Source: Croceimicrobium sp963977415
GTDB taxonomy: Bacteria > Bacteroidota > Bacteroidia > Flavobacteriales > Schleiferiaceae
Length of the DNA: 64,000 bases
Direction: 5' to 3'
Assembly (NCBI GenBank): GCA_963977415.1
Contig: CAXBOS010000002.1
Span: 186,001 to 250,000 of the forward strand
Each line of letters begins with the position of its first letter. Within the stretch, counting starts at the first letter, position 1. The notes below the pieces were generated by a model that was not told the DNA's origin, searched no databases, and saw nothing but the letters and a program-made list of their open reading frames with translations. Made by a program: the position numbers and the translations under genes. Shown here piece by piece: positions 53,133 to 61,863 of this stretch.

Positions 53133-53662
53133 TTAAGGCCTAGTCTTTTTAAAATAAAGACAACCCGTTCTTCGGGCCCAAACTTAGGCACTTCGGTTAT
53201 TTGATAGCCGAAAAATTCATAAATATCTTTTAATGCCGCGTGAATCTCCAACATTAATTGTGTGTCTTCCCAACGCACTTCGTCGTTGCCGTAAATTTCT
53301 TCCCAAGGTGGCGTTAAAAATACTTCCTTATGGTAAACTAAGCCCGCTGCTTCCTCTTCCAGTGCATGGTTTTGAAGCCCATCTCTACGCAAGTAGCCCA
53401 AATTATCGGGCACGCCACGATCGTAAAAATTATAGGCATCTGCCTGAGCGTTAAAATACTGTTCTTTCTGACGTTTAAATAGTTCCAAGCCGAAGTCAGC
53501 ATGGTTTTTCCAAGGAACTAAATCTGTTCCTAAATCTTGTTGCTCTGCAATTAGGGCTCTTGCCATTTCAAGATGAATGGGATAGCCGCGTTTTTCTAAA
53601 AGGTTGAGTATCGTGCTTTTCCCTGTTCCCGGGGCGCCGGTAATAACCACGCGATTTGTCAT
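53129..53662 (-). CDS. P-loop ATPase (AAA_28 type), possible kinase-like protein
   Basis: This 177-residue protein has GAPGTGKSTILNLL (about 9-22) and FYDRGVPDNLGYL (about 78-90, the DxG Walker B-like segment) of the AAA_28 family. It ends with a short basic helix. Its role is unknown; it may phosphorylate or hydrolyse a small molecule. Its stop overlaps the recQ start (ATGA), so the two are coupled, although no functional link is evident. Confidence 0.85.
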   Translation of the reverse strand: MTNRVVITGAPGTGKSTILNLLEKRGYPIHLEMARALIAEQQDLGTDLVPWKNHADFGLELFKRQKEQYFNAQADAYNFYDRGVPDNLGYLRRDGLQNHALEEEAAGLVYHKEVFLTPPWEEIYGNDEVRWEDTQLMLEIHAALKDIYEFFGYQITEVPKFGPEERVVFILKRLGLK

Positions 53663-53665
53663 TAA

Positions 53666-54145
53666 CTAGTATTTTATTCCAATGCTGCGATAAATGAAGC
53701 CTAATATCCAAGCTGGCCCAATTAATAAGAATTGTAGATCTTTTAAAAAAGAGGGTTTCTTACCTTCTATATGATGCCCGATGAATTGGCCAATCCAAGC
53801 CAGTACAAAAATAATTAAGCTCGATGACCAAAGGGGGATGGGCGCCATTTTTAAATAAACAATTCCTTGTAAACAAAGAAATGAGAATAAGGCAATGCCA
53901 ATAAAAATGGGGATGGACAGTCTTAAATAGAATATAAGGCCCATTAAAATCAATAAACTACCAAAATGCAGGTAATCTTTTAAGTTCGCTGGCGCAGATG
54001 CGAAAAATGAAGCTGTTGGAATGGAAGCCAATAAGGCTACAATGCTAAAGAATATGAGGGGTACACAGATATAGTGAATGGTTTTATTTGTGGCATTTTG
54101 ATGACTAACAGCGTACTCATCGAACCAATTTTGAATGCTTTTCAT
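53666..54145 (-). CDS. Mpo1-like (DUF962) membrane protein
   Basis: This 159-residue protein has WFDEYAVSHQNATNKTIHYICVPLI (about 7-31), whose two His fall in the family pattern. Hydrophobic segments follow, and GQFIGHHIEGKKPSFLKDLQFLLIGP (about 119-144) carries the conserved HxxEGxxP and FLLIGP words. Mpo1 in yeast oxidises 2-hydroxy fatty acids, and bacterial members may act likewise. It lies 3 bp after the P-loop ATPase gene in reverse and may share its transcript. Confidence 0.88.
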   Translation of the reverse strand: MKSIQNWFDEYAVSHQNATNKTIHYICVPLIFFSIVALLASIPTASFFASAPANLKDYLHFGSLLILMGLIFYLRLSIPIFIGIALFSFLCLQGIVYLKMAPIPLWSSSLIIFVLAWIGQFIGHHIEGKKPSFLKDLQFLLIGPAWILGFIYRSIGIKY

Positions 54146-54198
54146 AATTCTACTAATTAGACTTGCCTAAATTAAAGAAGTTTTCAAATTTTGAAGCC

Positions 54199-54480
54199 AT
54201 GGAAGATAATAAAGCAAAATACGAGAAATTAAAGGAGCAATTAGGGCAAAGTACCACGTGGCCAAGCCTATATATGTTCAAGTTTATCGTACCTGCAGAA
54301 AATGAAAAGATAGCACAAGTTGAGGGTCTTTTTAATACCAAGGAATCGCAAATTCAGATACGTGAATCACGCAAAGGCAACTTCGTTAGCATTACCGCTA
54401 AGGAGATGATGATGAGTCCTGATAAGGTAATTGAACGCTACTTGGAAGCAGAGGGTATTGAAGGATTAATATCGCTTTAA
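54199..54480 (+). CDS. DUF493 family small protein
   Basis: The start was set at the ATG at 54,199 (MEDNKAKYEKLKEQ), giving 93 residues. The TTG 36 bp upstream adds a poor basic tail. It has the family words WPSLYMFKFIVPA and SRKGNFVSITAKEMMMSPDKVIERY. The family has an ACT-like fold and unknown function. It is divergent from the Mpo1-like gene and converges on the small Cys-rich protein gene with 1 bp between. Confidence 0.85.
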   Translation: MEDNKAKYEKLKEQLGQSTTWPSLYMFKFIVPAENEKIAQVEGLFNTKESQIQIRESRKGNFVSITAKEMMMSPDKVIERYLEAEGIEGLISL

Positions 54481-54481
54481 C

Positions 54482-54664
54482 TTATTGTTCGATAGACTGA
54501 TAACGAAAGTCAGTTAAAGTAAAATCGTGTGCGATAATAGTAAACTCAATGGGGTTGCAACAACGTTCACAATCTTCAATATATTCTTGTTCGCTTACGC
54601 TAAGATCAGCCAAAATTGAAGATTCACTGAAGCAATATGGGCAGGTATAAAATATCTCTTCCAC
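54482..54664 (-). CDS. CPXCG-motif small cysteine-rich protein
   Basis: This 60-residue protein has the zinc-binding pairs CPYC (about 8-11) and CERCC (about 33-37), the pattern of the CPXCG family. The start codon is GTG at 54,664. It directly follows the stop of the broken glycosylase gene. The role is unknown. Confidence 0.82.
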   Translation of the reverse strand: MEEIFYTCPYCFSESSILADLSVSEQEYIEDCERCCNPIEFTIIAHDFTLTDFRYQSIEQ

Positions 54665-55453
54665 TTATAGTTTTTGTTTTTCGGGAACAATAAAAGTACC
54701 TCTACCACCTACTACTAATCGCTCTACTGGGCTATTGGGATGAGATGGGTGCAAGGCGTCGATTTTACGATAATTAACGAAGAAATCGGCTGGGAAATCG
54801 CCGTAATGGGTGTCTTCTGCTATGGCAGTCCTTATTATTTCTTGTCCTGCCTTGTATAGTTTAGCTAATTCAGCATCGCTAATATCCTTGCTTATTCTTA
54901 AAGGATGAACGCCCGCTTCGAAAAGCATTTCATCAGCAATCCAATTTCCAATGCCGGCAAAAAGTTTCTGATTGAGAAGACTGGTTTTAATGGCGACCGT
55001 TGGTTTTTTCAGTTTTTCTTTAAAGTATTCCTAGCTAATGGTAAGGAAGTCATCGCCAATTTTAGCCGCTTTTTGATAAGCCTGGGGGTTATCTACAATT
55101 TCGATTACCCCAAATTTACGTAAATCACAAAAGGCAAGCTTTTCGCCGCTTTCAAAATGGAAGACCAAACGGGCGTATTTGGGGAGATTATCAGCCTGAA
55201 AGAGTTCCAAATTGCCGGTCATCCCAAAGTGTAAATGCAAGTATTGTCCCGTGGAAATGCGAGCAAAGAGGTATTTCCCAATCCGTTCGGTTTCAGTGAA
55301 TCGCTGTCCGATTAAGCTTTTCTCTATAACTTCTGGGGAACTTTTATACACTTTTCCTAGTTCGTCGAGGAAGTCAAGTTGGGTAATGGTTTTATCTAGG
55401 GCGCATTCGTTAAAGTAACGACGCATTATTTCTACTTCGGGTAGTTCAGGCAT
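54665..55453 (-). pseudogene. Formamidopyrimidine-DNA glycosylase family (MutM/Nei) gene interrupted by one in-frame TAG
   Basis: The gene starts at 55,453 with MPELPEVEIMRRYF, which includes the catalytic Pro2 and Glu3. It has LHLHFGMTGNLELF and FCDLRKFGVIEIVDN and then meets TAG at 55,031-55,033. The same frame continues with EYFKEKLKKP, LLNQKLFAGIGNWIADEMLFEAGVHP and a zincless-finger-like end with GGRGTFIVPEKQ. The helix-two-turn-helix DNA-binding part is thus beyond the stop, so the protein would be truncated by half. No base shift is needed to join the parts. The C-terminal domain lacks the four zinc Cys of classical MutM. It is a nonsense-mutated copy, a readthrough gene, or a sequencing error. 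Confidence 0.85.
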
Positions 55454-55629
55454 GAAAATAATTTGAAAGTAAACAATGCTTAGCCGAGAAGGTTTACATT
55501 CTAATCGTTTCATTAAATTAAGGCTCAGGGCCAATTTTTAATGCCTATTAAATGTGCACAAATAAGTCTTTTTGGTTTTCCAAAAATCAATCTTGGCTTA
55601 ATACCTTTACCCTTTAAAACTCATTCCAT

Positions 55630-56961
55630 TTGTTTGCTATAGTTGATATTGAAACCACAGGAAGTTATGCCAAGGCAAATAATATTACGGAAATTGCCAT
55701 CTGCATAAGCGATGGACAAAATATAATTGATGAATATTCTAGCCTAGTAAAGCCCGAGCGTAGTATTCCTATGAGTATTACGGCCCTAACTGGTATCGAC
55801 GATAATATGGTTTCGGATGCGCCCGCTTTTAAAGATATTGCTGCCGATATCTTAGCATTTTTAGGCGACCATACCTTTGTGGCGCATAATGTCAGTTTCG
55901 ACTTAAGTTTTATCCAAGCCGCATTTAAAGAGCTTGATATAAATTACAATCCCAAACGTTTGTGCACTGTGCGCTACGGCAGAAGGGTAGAGCCAGGCTT
56001 GCGATCTTACAGTTTAAAAAATATTAGCAGTCATTTTGGTCTTTTTAACCAGTCTGCACACCGAGCTTGGGGCGATGCCCGCGTAACCGCCGAGTTATTG
56101 CATAAATTATTGGCTAAAGATAAGTCGGGAGAATGGCAAATGATGATTCGCAAGAATAGCGGTGAAATAAACTTACCTTCTAATCTTAAAGCCGACGACT
56201 ATCATAACTTACCCGATGCTCCAGGGGTCTATTATTTTCACAATAAATCTGGAAAGCCTATTTACATTGGCAAAGCGACGCGACTAAAACAAAGAGTCAG
56301 CACCCATTTTACGGCAGAAAAAAGCTCTGCAAAGAGTGCAGGATTTAAACGGGAAATTCACTCTATCAGCTATCAGCTTAGCGGAAGTACATTAATGGCG
56401 GGTCTTTTAGAAGATGAGGAGATTCGCAAATATTGGCCCGAGTACAATCAGGCTCAAAAGAAGCCGAAAATCCGCTTTGGGATTTTTCCTTACAAAGATC
56501 AAAAGGGAAATAACTGTCTGGTCGTTAATAGGATAGGGGTTCAGCAAAACTATTGGTTAGATTTTTACTCTTTAGATAAGGCACGTACTTGGCTAGCAGC
56601 TAAAGCAGAGGAGTATCAATTGGCGGACAGCCTCTGTGGTTTTCCCAATAGCAGTATTAGCATTGATGAGGAAAAGCATAACAACAATTTTGCTCGCTTA
56701 GAGGCAGATCTGAATAAGCTAAAAGAACAACAAATTATTCTTTCTCGTGGTCGCACGGAAGAGGAGCAGGGCTTTATTTGTATAGAAAATGGTCAACTAG
56801 TGGCCACAGGCTTTGTGCCCAATTCCGAGTCCATAAGCAGTATGGAAGACTTAGAGCACTTTTTAGAGTTGCGCTCCAGTTCTTCTACTACAGGAGGGTT
56901 GATTCGTCAGGCCTTAGAATCGCGGAAATACCAGATAATTAAAGTGCCGCCAAAAATTTAA
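55630..56961 (+). CDS. DnaQ-type exonuclease fused to a GIY-YIG (UvrC/Cho-like) domain
   Basis: This 443-residue protein starts at TTG 55,630, as no ATG is near. The N-terminal exonuclease domain (about 1-165) shows VDIETTG (about 5-11), FVAHNVSFDLSFI (about 79-91) and HRAWGDARVTAELL (about 140-153), the DEDDh pattern. The GIY-YIG domain (about 195-280) shows LPDAPGVYYFHNKSGKPIYIGKATRLKQRV. The rest (about 280-443) resembles a UvrC/Cho-like C-terminal extension. Such fusions are known in Bacteroidota and actinobacteria and are thought to act in repair. It overlaps the convergent hydrolase gene by 23 bp. Confidence 0.9.
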   Translation: MFAIVDIETTGSYAKANNITEIAICISDGQNIIDEYSSLVKPERSIPMSITALTGIDDNMVSDAPAFKDIAADILAFLGDHTFVAHNVSFDLSFIQAAFKELDINYNPKRLCTVRYGRRVEPGLRSYSLKNISSHFGLFNQSAHRAWGDARVTAELLHKLLAKDKSGEWQMMIRKNSGEINLPSNLKADDYHNLPDAPGVYYFHNKSGKPIYIGKATRLKQRVSTHFTAEKSSAKSAGFKREIHSISYQLSGSTLMAGLLEDEEIRKYWPEYNQAQKKPKIRFGIFPYKDQKGNNCLVVNRIGVQQNYWLDFYSLDKARTWLAAKAEEYQLADSLCGFPNSSISIDEEKHNNNFARLEADLNKLKEQQIILSRGRTEEEQGFICIENGQLVATGFVPNSESISSMEDLEHFLELRSSSSTTGGLIRQALESRKYQIIKVPPKI

Positions 56962-57790
56962 AGCAGGCATCTAATAATTGTTGACTATGTTCTGGTAAAG
57001 CATCTCCCTTAAGGGGATGAACACGCCCAAAAGTGTGATTAGCCCCTTCAATGATTGCAACTTTAGCTTCTGGATTACATTCTTTTAAGGTGTAAGCATC
57101 TTTTACAAAAACCGCTTCATCCTCATCACCATGGGCGATGAGCCAAGGGATTTCAATCTTACGAGCGCTTGTCTCTACATCAAGAGTAGCTTTATTATTT
57201 TGCCATTCTTCAAAAAGCTCAAAACCAATAGGCATTTCTTGCTTGGTGCGGCTATTCGGACGATAGAATACACCTTTTTCGCGCCATTGGTCAATTTCAT
57301 CGGGATCTAAATTAGACCAAGGAGTTTTTGCATGAGCAACTGAAGCCCAGGTTATTAATCCGTTTAAACGTGTATTTTGAGGAGCGTTTAGAATTACATC
57401 GGCGCCACCGCGGCTGTGACCAATTAAAACGACTTTTTTAAATCCTGTACCTAAGTCTGGTTCTAAAATCTCATCTACGAAAGTGAAGATTTGTGCTAAG
57501 TCAAACTGCCTTTTTAAATAGGTATCTTGAGCATAAACATCAAGATCATGAAACTCTTCTAAATGCGCCGGAGTTGTGCCATTGTGCGAAAAGTTAAACT
57601 TTAAGAAAGCCCAATCCCGCTGGCTAAATTCTAAGGCAATTTTATTCATTCCGCCCCAATCTTTAAAACCATTAATGCCATGGGCATAAATTACCAAGCC
57701 CTTCATCTTGCTAAGGTCTGCAGGTAAAGATAAATTAGCCGCCATGGGCAGAGCGTTGAAACCGGAGATAGTGTAGTTTACTTTTTTCAA
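56939..57790 (-). CDS. Alpha/beta hydrolase (dienelactone hydrolase-like)
   Basis: This 283-residue protein has the fold's strand VIYAHGINGFKDWG (about 33-46) and the nucleophile elbow VLIGHSRGGADVIL (about 121-134) with Ser. The Asp of GDEDEAVFV (about 218-226) and the catalytic His in EGANHTFGRVHP (about 248-259) complete the triad. It is a soluble esterase-like enzyme of unknown substrate. It overlaps the exonuclease/GIY-YIG gene at the 3' end by 23 bp. Confidence 0.9.
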   Translation of the reverse strand: MKKVNYTISGFNALPMAANLSLPADLSKMKGLVIYAHGINGFKDWGGMNKIALEFSQRDWAFLKFNFSHNGTTPAHLEEFHDLDVYAQDTYLKRQFDLAQIFTFVDEILEPDLGTGFKKVVLIGHSRGGADVILNAPQNTRLNGLITWASVAHAKTPWSNLDPDEIDQWREKGVFYRPNSRTKQEMPIGFELFEEWQNNKATLDVETSARKIEIPWLIAHGDEDEAVFVKDAYTLKECNPEAKVAIIEGANHTFGRVHPLKGDALPEHSQQLLDACFKFLAAL

Positions 57791-57890
57791 TTGGGTAAAA
57801 GGGATGTATTAGATAAAAAAAACTAAAGTGGTAATTGGCTAAATTAAGGTCTGACTTAGCTTAATTTACAGTAATTACCTCGATTTAAAC

Positions 57891-57919
57891 AAAAAAGCCC
57901 CGACGATAATCGTCGGGGC
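57891..57919 (-). terminator. Rho-independent terminator for the DUF2911 gene
   Basis: A 10-bp perfect stem GCCCCGACGA/TCGTCGGGGC (57,897-57,919) with a 3-base loop is preceded by a run of six A on the plus strand, which is a T-run for the minus-strand gene ending at 57,955. Confidence 0.9.
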
Positions 57920-57954
57920 CCATCGTTCAACGATTTGCAAGCGGTGAACTTAAA

Positions 57955-58812
57955 TTAAGACTTTGTCCATTTGTTTATTGCCTCTTCGAGCATAGCATTA
58001 TAGCCAAATTCTTTGTCGGCCTTATCAGCTTCATTTTGACCAATTTCCATGGCTTTCTTTGCTGCCTGAACTGCTTCTTTATTGCGACCCAAAGAACTTA
58101 GTATTTCACCATGAACATAATGACTGTACCAGTTATCTTCTTTTAATTTCACAGATGTTTCAATAAACTTAAGTGCTTCTTCTTTATCCAAACCATTGTT
58201 TAGATAATAATTAGCAGCATTGCGATTTACCGCCCATAATTTGTCTTTCGGACTACTAGAAAGAGCCTCCTTAATGTTGCTCATAGCCTTTTCGCTTGTT
58301 TCAACTTCAAAAGGAACGGAAACCACTGTATTTGCAAAACTTATTTGCAAAGAAGCGCCATTGGTGCTAATGTTAGTGAAATCAATAGTAAATGTTTCTG
58401 TCATTTCTCCTTCGGTAGGAATCGCTGCGATTCTAAGAACGTCTTGTTCTTCATTGTAGTCGTTGGCTCCCCAAAGTTCAGTTTCTTTGTTTAGCATAAA
58501 GCTCCACTTGCCTTCAGCGGGTATCGTGAAGATGCTATACTTTCCTGCTGGAACGGTCTTTCCTGAAAAAGTAACATCAGTATTGAATTCAATGCTTGTA
58601 GCCTTGTTAGCGCCTGTTCTCCAAACTTCGTTGTAAGGAACTAATTCGCCGAAAATTTCGCGATCCTTTACACCGGGACGGCTGTATTCAACGGTAAAGT
58701 CAGTTAAACCCACTCTTTGTGTTAAGCTAGCACTTGGGCTAGGGGCAGGTAATTCTTGCGCATTCGCAAAGCCGAAGCTAAGAGCTAAAATGAATAGACT
58801 AATTTTTCTCAT
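57955..58812 (-). CDS. DUF2911 family exported protein with TPR-like repeats
   Basis: The start was set at the ATG at 58,812 (MRKISLFILALSFG), giving 285 residues with a signal peptide to about 19. The DUF2911 domain (about 25-170) has VEYSRPGVKDREIFGELVPY, WRTGANKATSIEF and PAGKYSIFTIP. The C-terminal part (about 190-285) has two TPR-like repeats. The family is of unknown function and nearly confined to Bacteroidota. A terminator follows. Confidence 0.9.
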   Translation of the reverse strand: MRKISLFILALSFGFANAQELPAPSPSASLTQRVGLTDFTVEYSRPGVKDREIFGELVPYNEVWRTGANKATSIEFNTDVTFSGKTVPAGKYSIFTIPAEGKWSFMLNKETELWGANDYNEEQDVLRIAAIPTEGEMTETFTIDFTNISTNGASLQISFANTVVSVPFEVETSEKAMSNIKEALSSSPKDKLWAVNRNAANYYLNNGLDKEEALKFIETSVKLKEDNWYSHYVHGEILSSLGRNKEAVQAAKKAMEIGQNEADKADKEFGYNAMLEEAINKWTKS

Positions 58813-58861
58813 AATTTTTCGATTGTTTCTGTTCCGCAAACCAAATAAAAAAGATTGACAA

Positions 58862-59566
58862 TTAAACTATAATAACATCTGTTCCGTCTATTTCGAAGAT
58901 TTCAGTCTTAAAGGATAGTAAATCTTCTTTATGCTGACGGTAAGAATCACTACGTTCTAGCAGTCCTTCTAGGCAAGCATCATAATTACCATAAAGGCCT
59001 ACTAAAAGTTCACAGACTTCGCGCACGCCATGCTCATTACCCTGACTCGCAGTAATATAATCTGCCAATTCGTGTTCCTCTACATAACGCAGAAATAATG
59101 GATTGGCCAAACGGCCCATGCAAAAGCTTAATCCGCATTGCTTGGCAATAGGCAGATCAATTACATCGTCGTAAACAAAGGCTATTTCCTTGGCTTTTAA
59201 GCCATGCTTGTTGCAAAAATGCTCAAGGGCTACATTTTTATTGAGGGCTTTCTGGTAGAGAGCGTTGCCATTTTGTTTTTCTAATAACCATTTGGCAGTA
59301 GGATTTTCTGCACCTGTGATAATTGCCAATGGGGCATTAATTTGTTTAGCCTGATAAAAAGCGAATCTAAGAAGGCGCAAACCAGCGCTATCTACCTCCG
59401 AGAATCCACTGCCGGCAGTAGAATGTTTAAATCCATCGTTAAAAACGCCATCCCAATCAAAGATAAAGGCTTTGATATTTTGAAGCTTTTGCTGCATCGT
59501 ATAAGCACTACTAATAAATTGACCACCAGCAGTATTAAAATGATCTTCCAGTTCTATAAGTTCCAT
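58862..59566 (-). CDS. HAD-superfamily phosphatase, KdsC-like, with extra N- and C-terminal parts
   Basis: This 234-residue protein has the HAD motif I FIFDWDGVFNDG (about 34-45), motif II IITGAENPTA (about 77-86) and the motif III/IV region FVYDDVIDLPIA (about 127-138). This resembles KdsC but is longer at both ends. KdsC removes phosphate from KDO-8-phosphate in lipopolysaccharide synthesis, and its neighbours LpxH-like and a glycosyltransferase suggest an envelope role. A shorter start at 59,497 is possible. The gene is divergent from the LpxH-like gene. Confidence 0.82.
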   Translation of the reverse strand: MELIELEDHFNTAGGQFISSAYTMQQKLQNIKAFIFDWDGVFNDGFKHSTAGSGFSEVDSAGLRLLRFAFYQAKQINAPLAIITGAENPTAKWLLEKQNGNALYQKALNKNVALEHFCNKHGLKAKEIAFVYDDVIDLPIAKQCGLSFCMGRLANPLFLRYVEEHELADYITASQGNEHGVREVCELLVGLYGNYDACLEGLLERSDSYRQHKEDLLSFKTEIFEIDGTDVIIV

Positions 59567-59702
59567 AGGGTAAATTTTGTCCTAAAATTACGATTTTACA
59601 CGCGGTTCAAATTTCAATACGATTATTAAATTTCACACTAGAGCTTAACCTCTCATTAATACAGACTTAAACTTAGATCTGCAATTTTACCACAAAATTA
59701 AT

Positions 59703-60539
59703 ATGGAAAAGCGTGAAATTCCCATTGTTGTTCTTTCCGACTTACATCTGGGTACCTATGGCTGTCGGGCCAAGGAACTTAGTGACTATTTAAAAAGTAT
59801 TCGTCCAGAAAGATTGATTCTTAATGGTGATATTATTGACATTTGGCAGTTTCGAAAGCGTTATTTCCCCAAAAGTCATTTGAAGGTTTTAAAGCAAATT
59901 TTAGCAATGGCATCCAAAGGAACCAAAGTCTATTATCTTACGGGTAATCACGATGAGGCCTTGCGCCGTTTTTCTGATTTTCGGATGGGTAATATTGCTT
60001 TACTGGATAAGCTTGTATTGGAATTGCCTGATGGGAAAGCTTGGTTTTTCCACGGAGATATATTTGATCATTCCATTCAGAAAGCGAAATGGTTAGCCAA
60101 ACTTGGTGGTTGGGGTTACGATTTACTGATTCGTTTTAACAGCTTGGTAAACTGGACCTTAGAAAAAATGGGGAAGGAACGCTACAGTTTTTCAAAAGCA
60201 ATAAAAAGTAGTGTCAAAAGAGCCGTATCATATATCAATAGTTTCGAAACTGTTGCGAGTGAATTAGCTATAGAACAAGGTTTTAGCTATGTTGTTTGTG
60301 GCCATATTCATCAACCGCAAAAGCGTTTAATTGAAAATCAGAAGGGCGCATGTTGGTATTTAAATTCGGGCGATTGGATTGAAAATTTAAGTGCTTTAGA
60401 ATTTGATGGAAAAAAATGGGAACTTTATCAGTATAAGAAAGATTTAATCAACTCTACGGAGGAAGAGAATTTGATTGAAGAGTTGAATTTGAAAAGTCTC
60501 ATTGCTAAAGTCACCGAAAAACAGAGCGAACTTGCCTAA
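59703..60539 (+). CDS. LpxH-like metallophosphoesterase (UDP-2,3-diacylglucosamine diphosphatase family)
   Basis: This 278-residue protein shows the calcineurin-like motifs: SDLHLG (about 12-17), LNGDIIDIW (about 40-48), LTGNHDE (about 79-85), FFHGDIFDH and VCGHIHQP (about 199-206). It probably hydrolyses UDP-diacylglucosamine or a related lipid substrate at the membrane surface. The glycosyltransferase gene overlaps its end by 8 bp if the TTG at 60,532 is the start. Confidence 0.88.
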   Translation: MEKREIPIVVLSDLHLGTYGCRAKELSDYLKSIRPERLILNGDIIDIWQFRKRYFPKSHLKVLKQILAMASKGTKVYYLTGNHDEALRRFSDFRMGNIALLDKLVLELPDGKAWFFHGDIFDHSIQKAKWLAKLGGWGYDLLIRFNSLVNWTLEKMGKERYSFSKAIKSSVKRAVSYINSFETVASELAIEQGFSYVVCGHIHQPQKRLIENQKGACWYLNSGDWIENLSALEFDGKKWELYQYKKDLINSTEEENLIEELNLKSLIAKVTEKQSELA

Positions 60540-61542
60540 AAAACTAAAAGTGCTTTATGCCTTTCAAGGTACTGGAAATGGACATGCCGCGCGGGCTTTA
60601 GAAATTATCCCTATCCTGCATAATTTTGCTAAAGTGGATATTTTAATTAGTGGCAGCCAAAGTCAAGTAGAGCTCAATGAGCCGATACGATACTCCTACC
60701 GAGGAGTGGTTTTTTACTATAGCAAAAGGGGAGGACTAAACTACCTTAAAACCCTGTTTAACAATTCGTTGATAAGCTTATTTAAAGAGTTAAATCAGGT
60801 TCCTGTACGGGATTATGATTTAGTAATTAACGACTTTGAAGCCATCAGCGCCTGGGCTTGTAAGCTGCGGAAAGTCCCTATCATTGGACTCAGTCATCAG
60901 GCCTCTTTTTTATCGGACAAGACGCCACGCCCAGCTAAAAAAGATTGGTTAGGAGAACTGATTTTACGATACTACGCTCCAGTAAAGAGAAATATAGCCT
61001 TCCATTTTAAGCCCTATGATGATTTTATCTTTCCACCGGTCATCAGAGCGGATATAAGGGAGGCAAAACGTAGTAATTTAGGACATTATACTGTGTATTT
61101 ACCCGCTTATACAGATGATAAATTAATCAAGCTTCTATTAAAAATTGAGGGTGTTTCTTGGCAACTCTTCAGCCGAAAGGCTAAAGAAGAAAAGCTAGAA
61201 AGGAATGTTTTAATTTGTCCGATAGACGCAAAAAAGTTTGCTAAAAGCATAAGTTCTAGTGCCGGACTCTTATGCTCTGCAGGTTTTGAAGGCCCATCGG
61301 AAGCACTTTTTTTAGGAAAAAAACTATTTGTGGTTCCTATAAAAGGTCAGTATGAGCAATACTGTAATGCGGCCGCATTGCGTGAAATAGGTGTTCCTAG
61401 CCTAAAAGTGTTAAATGACCAAAGTTTAGAGCCACTGAGAGCTTGGGTGCGAGAGGAGCAAAATATTCAGATTGAATTCCCCAATCAAACCAAGGCGATT
61501 TTAGAAAGAGAAATATTTGCAAGCGGCAAATTAGACAGCTAG
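60532..61542 (+). CDS. Glycosyltransferase family protein (MurG-like fold)
   Basis: The start was set at the TTG at 60,532 (MPKKLKVLYAFQGTG). The longer frame overlaps the previous gene by 38 bp. The protein has about 336 residues. The N-terminal half has GTGNGHAARALEIIPIL (about 11-27), a loop like that in MurG/MGD synthases, and the C-terminal half has GFEGPSEALFLGKKLFVVPIKGQYEQYCNA (about 260-289), a nucleotide-sugar site. It may transfer sugar to a lipid. It is coupled with the LpxH-like gene. Confidence 0.85.
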   Translation: MPKKLKVLYAFQGTGNGHAARALEIIPILHNFAKVDILISGSQSQVELNEPIRYSYRGVVFYYSKRGGLNYLKTLFNNSLISLFKELNQVPVRDYDLVINDFEAISAWACKLRKVPIIGLSHQASFLSDKTPRPAKKDWLGELILRYYAPVKRNIAFHFKPYDDFIFPPVIRADIREAKRSNLGHYTVYLPAYTDDKLIKLLLKIEGVSWQLFSRKAKEEKLERNVLICPIDAKKFAKSISSSAGLLCSAGFEGPSEALFLGKKLFVVPIKGQYEQYCNAAALREIGVPSLKVLNDQSLEPLRAWVREEQNIQIEFPNQTKAILEREIFASGKLDS

Positions 61543-61863
61543 ACAGGCTGAATTTTACACATAATTAGATATTAGTCGCTTTGCGATTAGTCGAATTAGC
61601 GCCAATTTAGCGATATGATAGCGGCTTGTGAGAAAAACGAGAGCGAAAGAAAACTACTTTTCAAGGATCCAAAAAGGATTTCTAGTAAAAGTTAAAATGA
61701 TCTAGCCCACTGTTAATGGGTAATGTAGATGATTTTCTCCTTTTCACAGAAAATCTAAAGTTATAATTAGGGCTTAAAGCCAGATGAAAGAGAATAAGCT
61801 TAGCCAGCTTGCGTTTTTTCACTAGATTATTCAAGCCAAATTTGTACTTTTGCCATCTGATTT
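61543..61863. other. Intergenic region upstream of bamD with no gene
   Basis: This 321-bp stretch separates the glycosyltransferase from bamD, both on the plus strand. It contains AT-rich sequence, one promoter-like box at its right end and no convincing frame, tRNA or terminator. Confidence 0.6.
61845..61852 (+). promoter_or_regulatory. TAnnTTTG-type -7 promoter box upstream of bamD
   Basis: TACTTTTG at 61,845-61,852 fits the Bacteroidota -7 box TAnnTTTG and ends 11 bp before the bamD ATG, implying a short leader. No clear TTTG or TTG was found at the usual -33 distance, so the box is suggestive only. Confidence 0.4.

Noticed and set aside
54665..55534. A frameshift as the cause of the split glycosylase gene
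   Set aside because: Both parts are in the same frame. The only break is the TAG at 55,031, so a nonsense change fits better.
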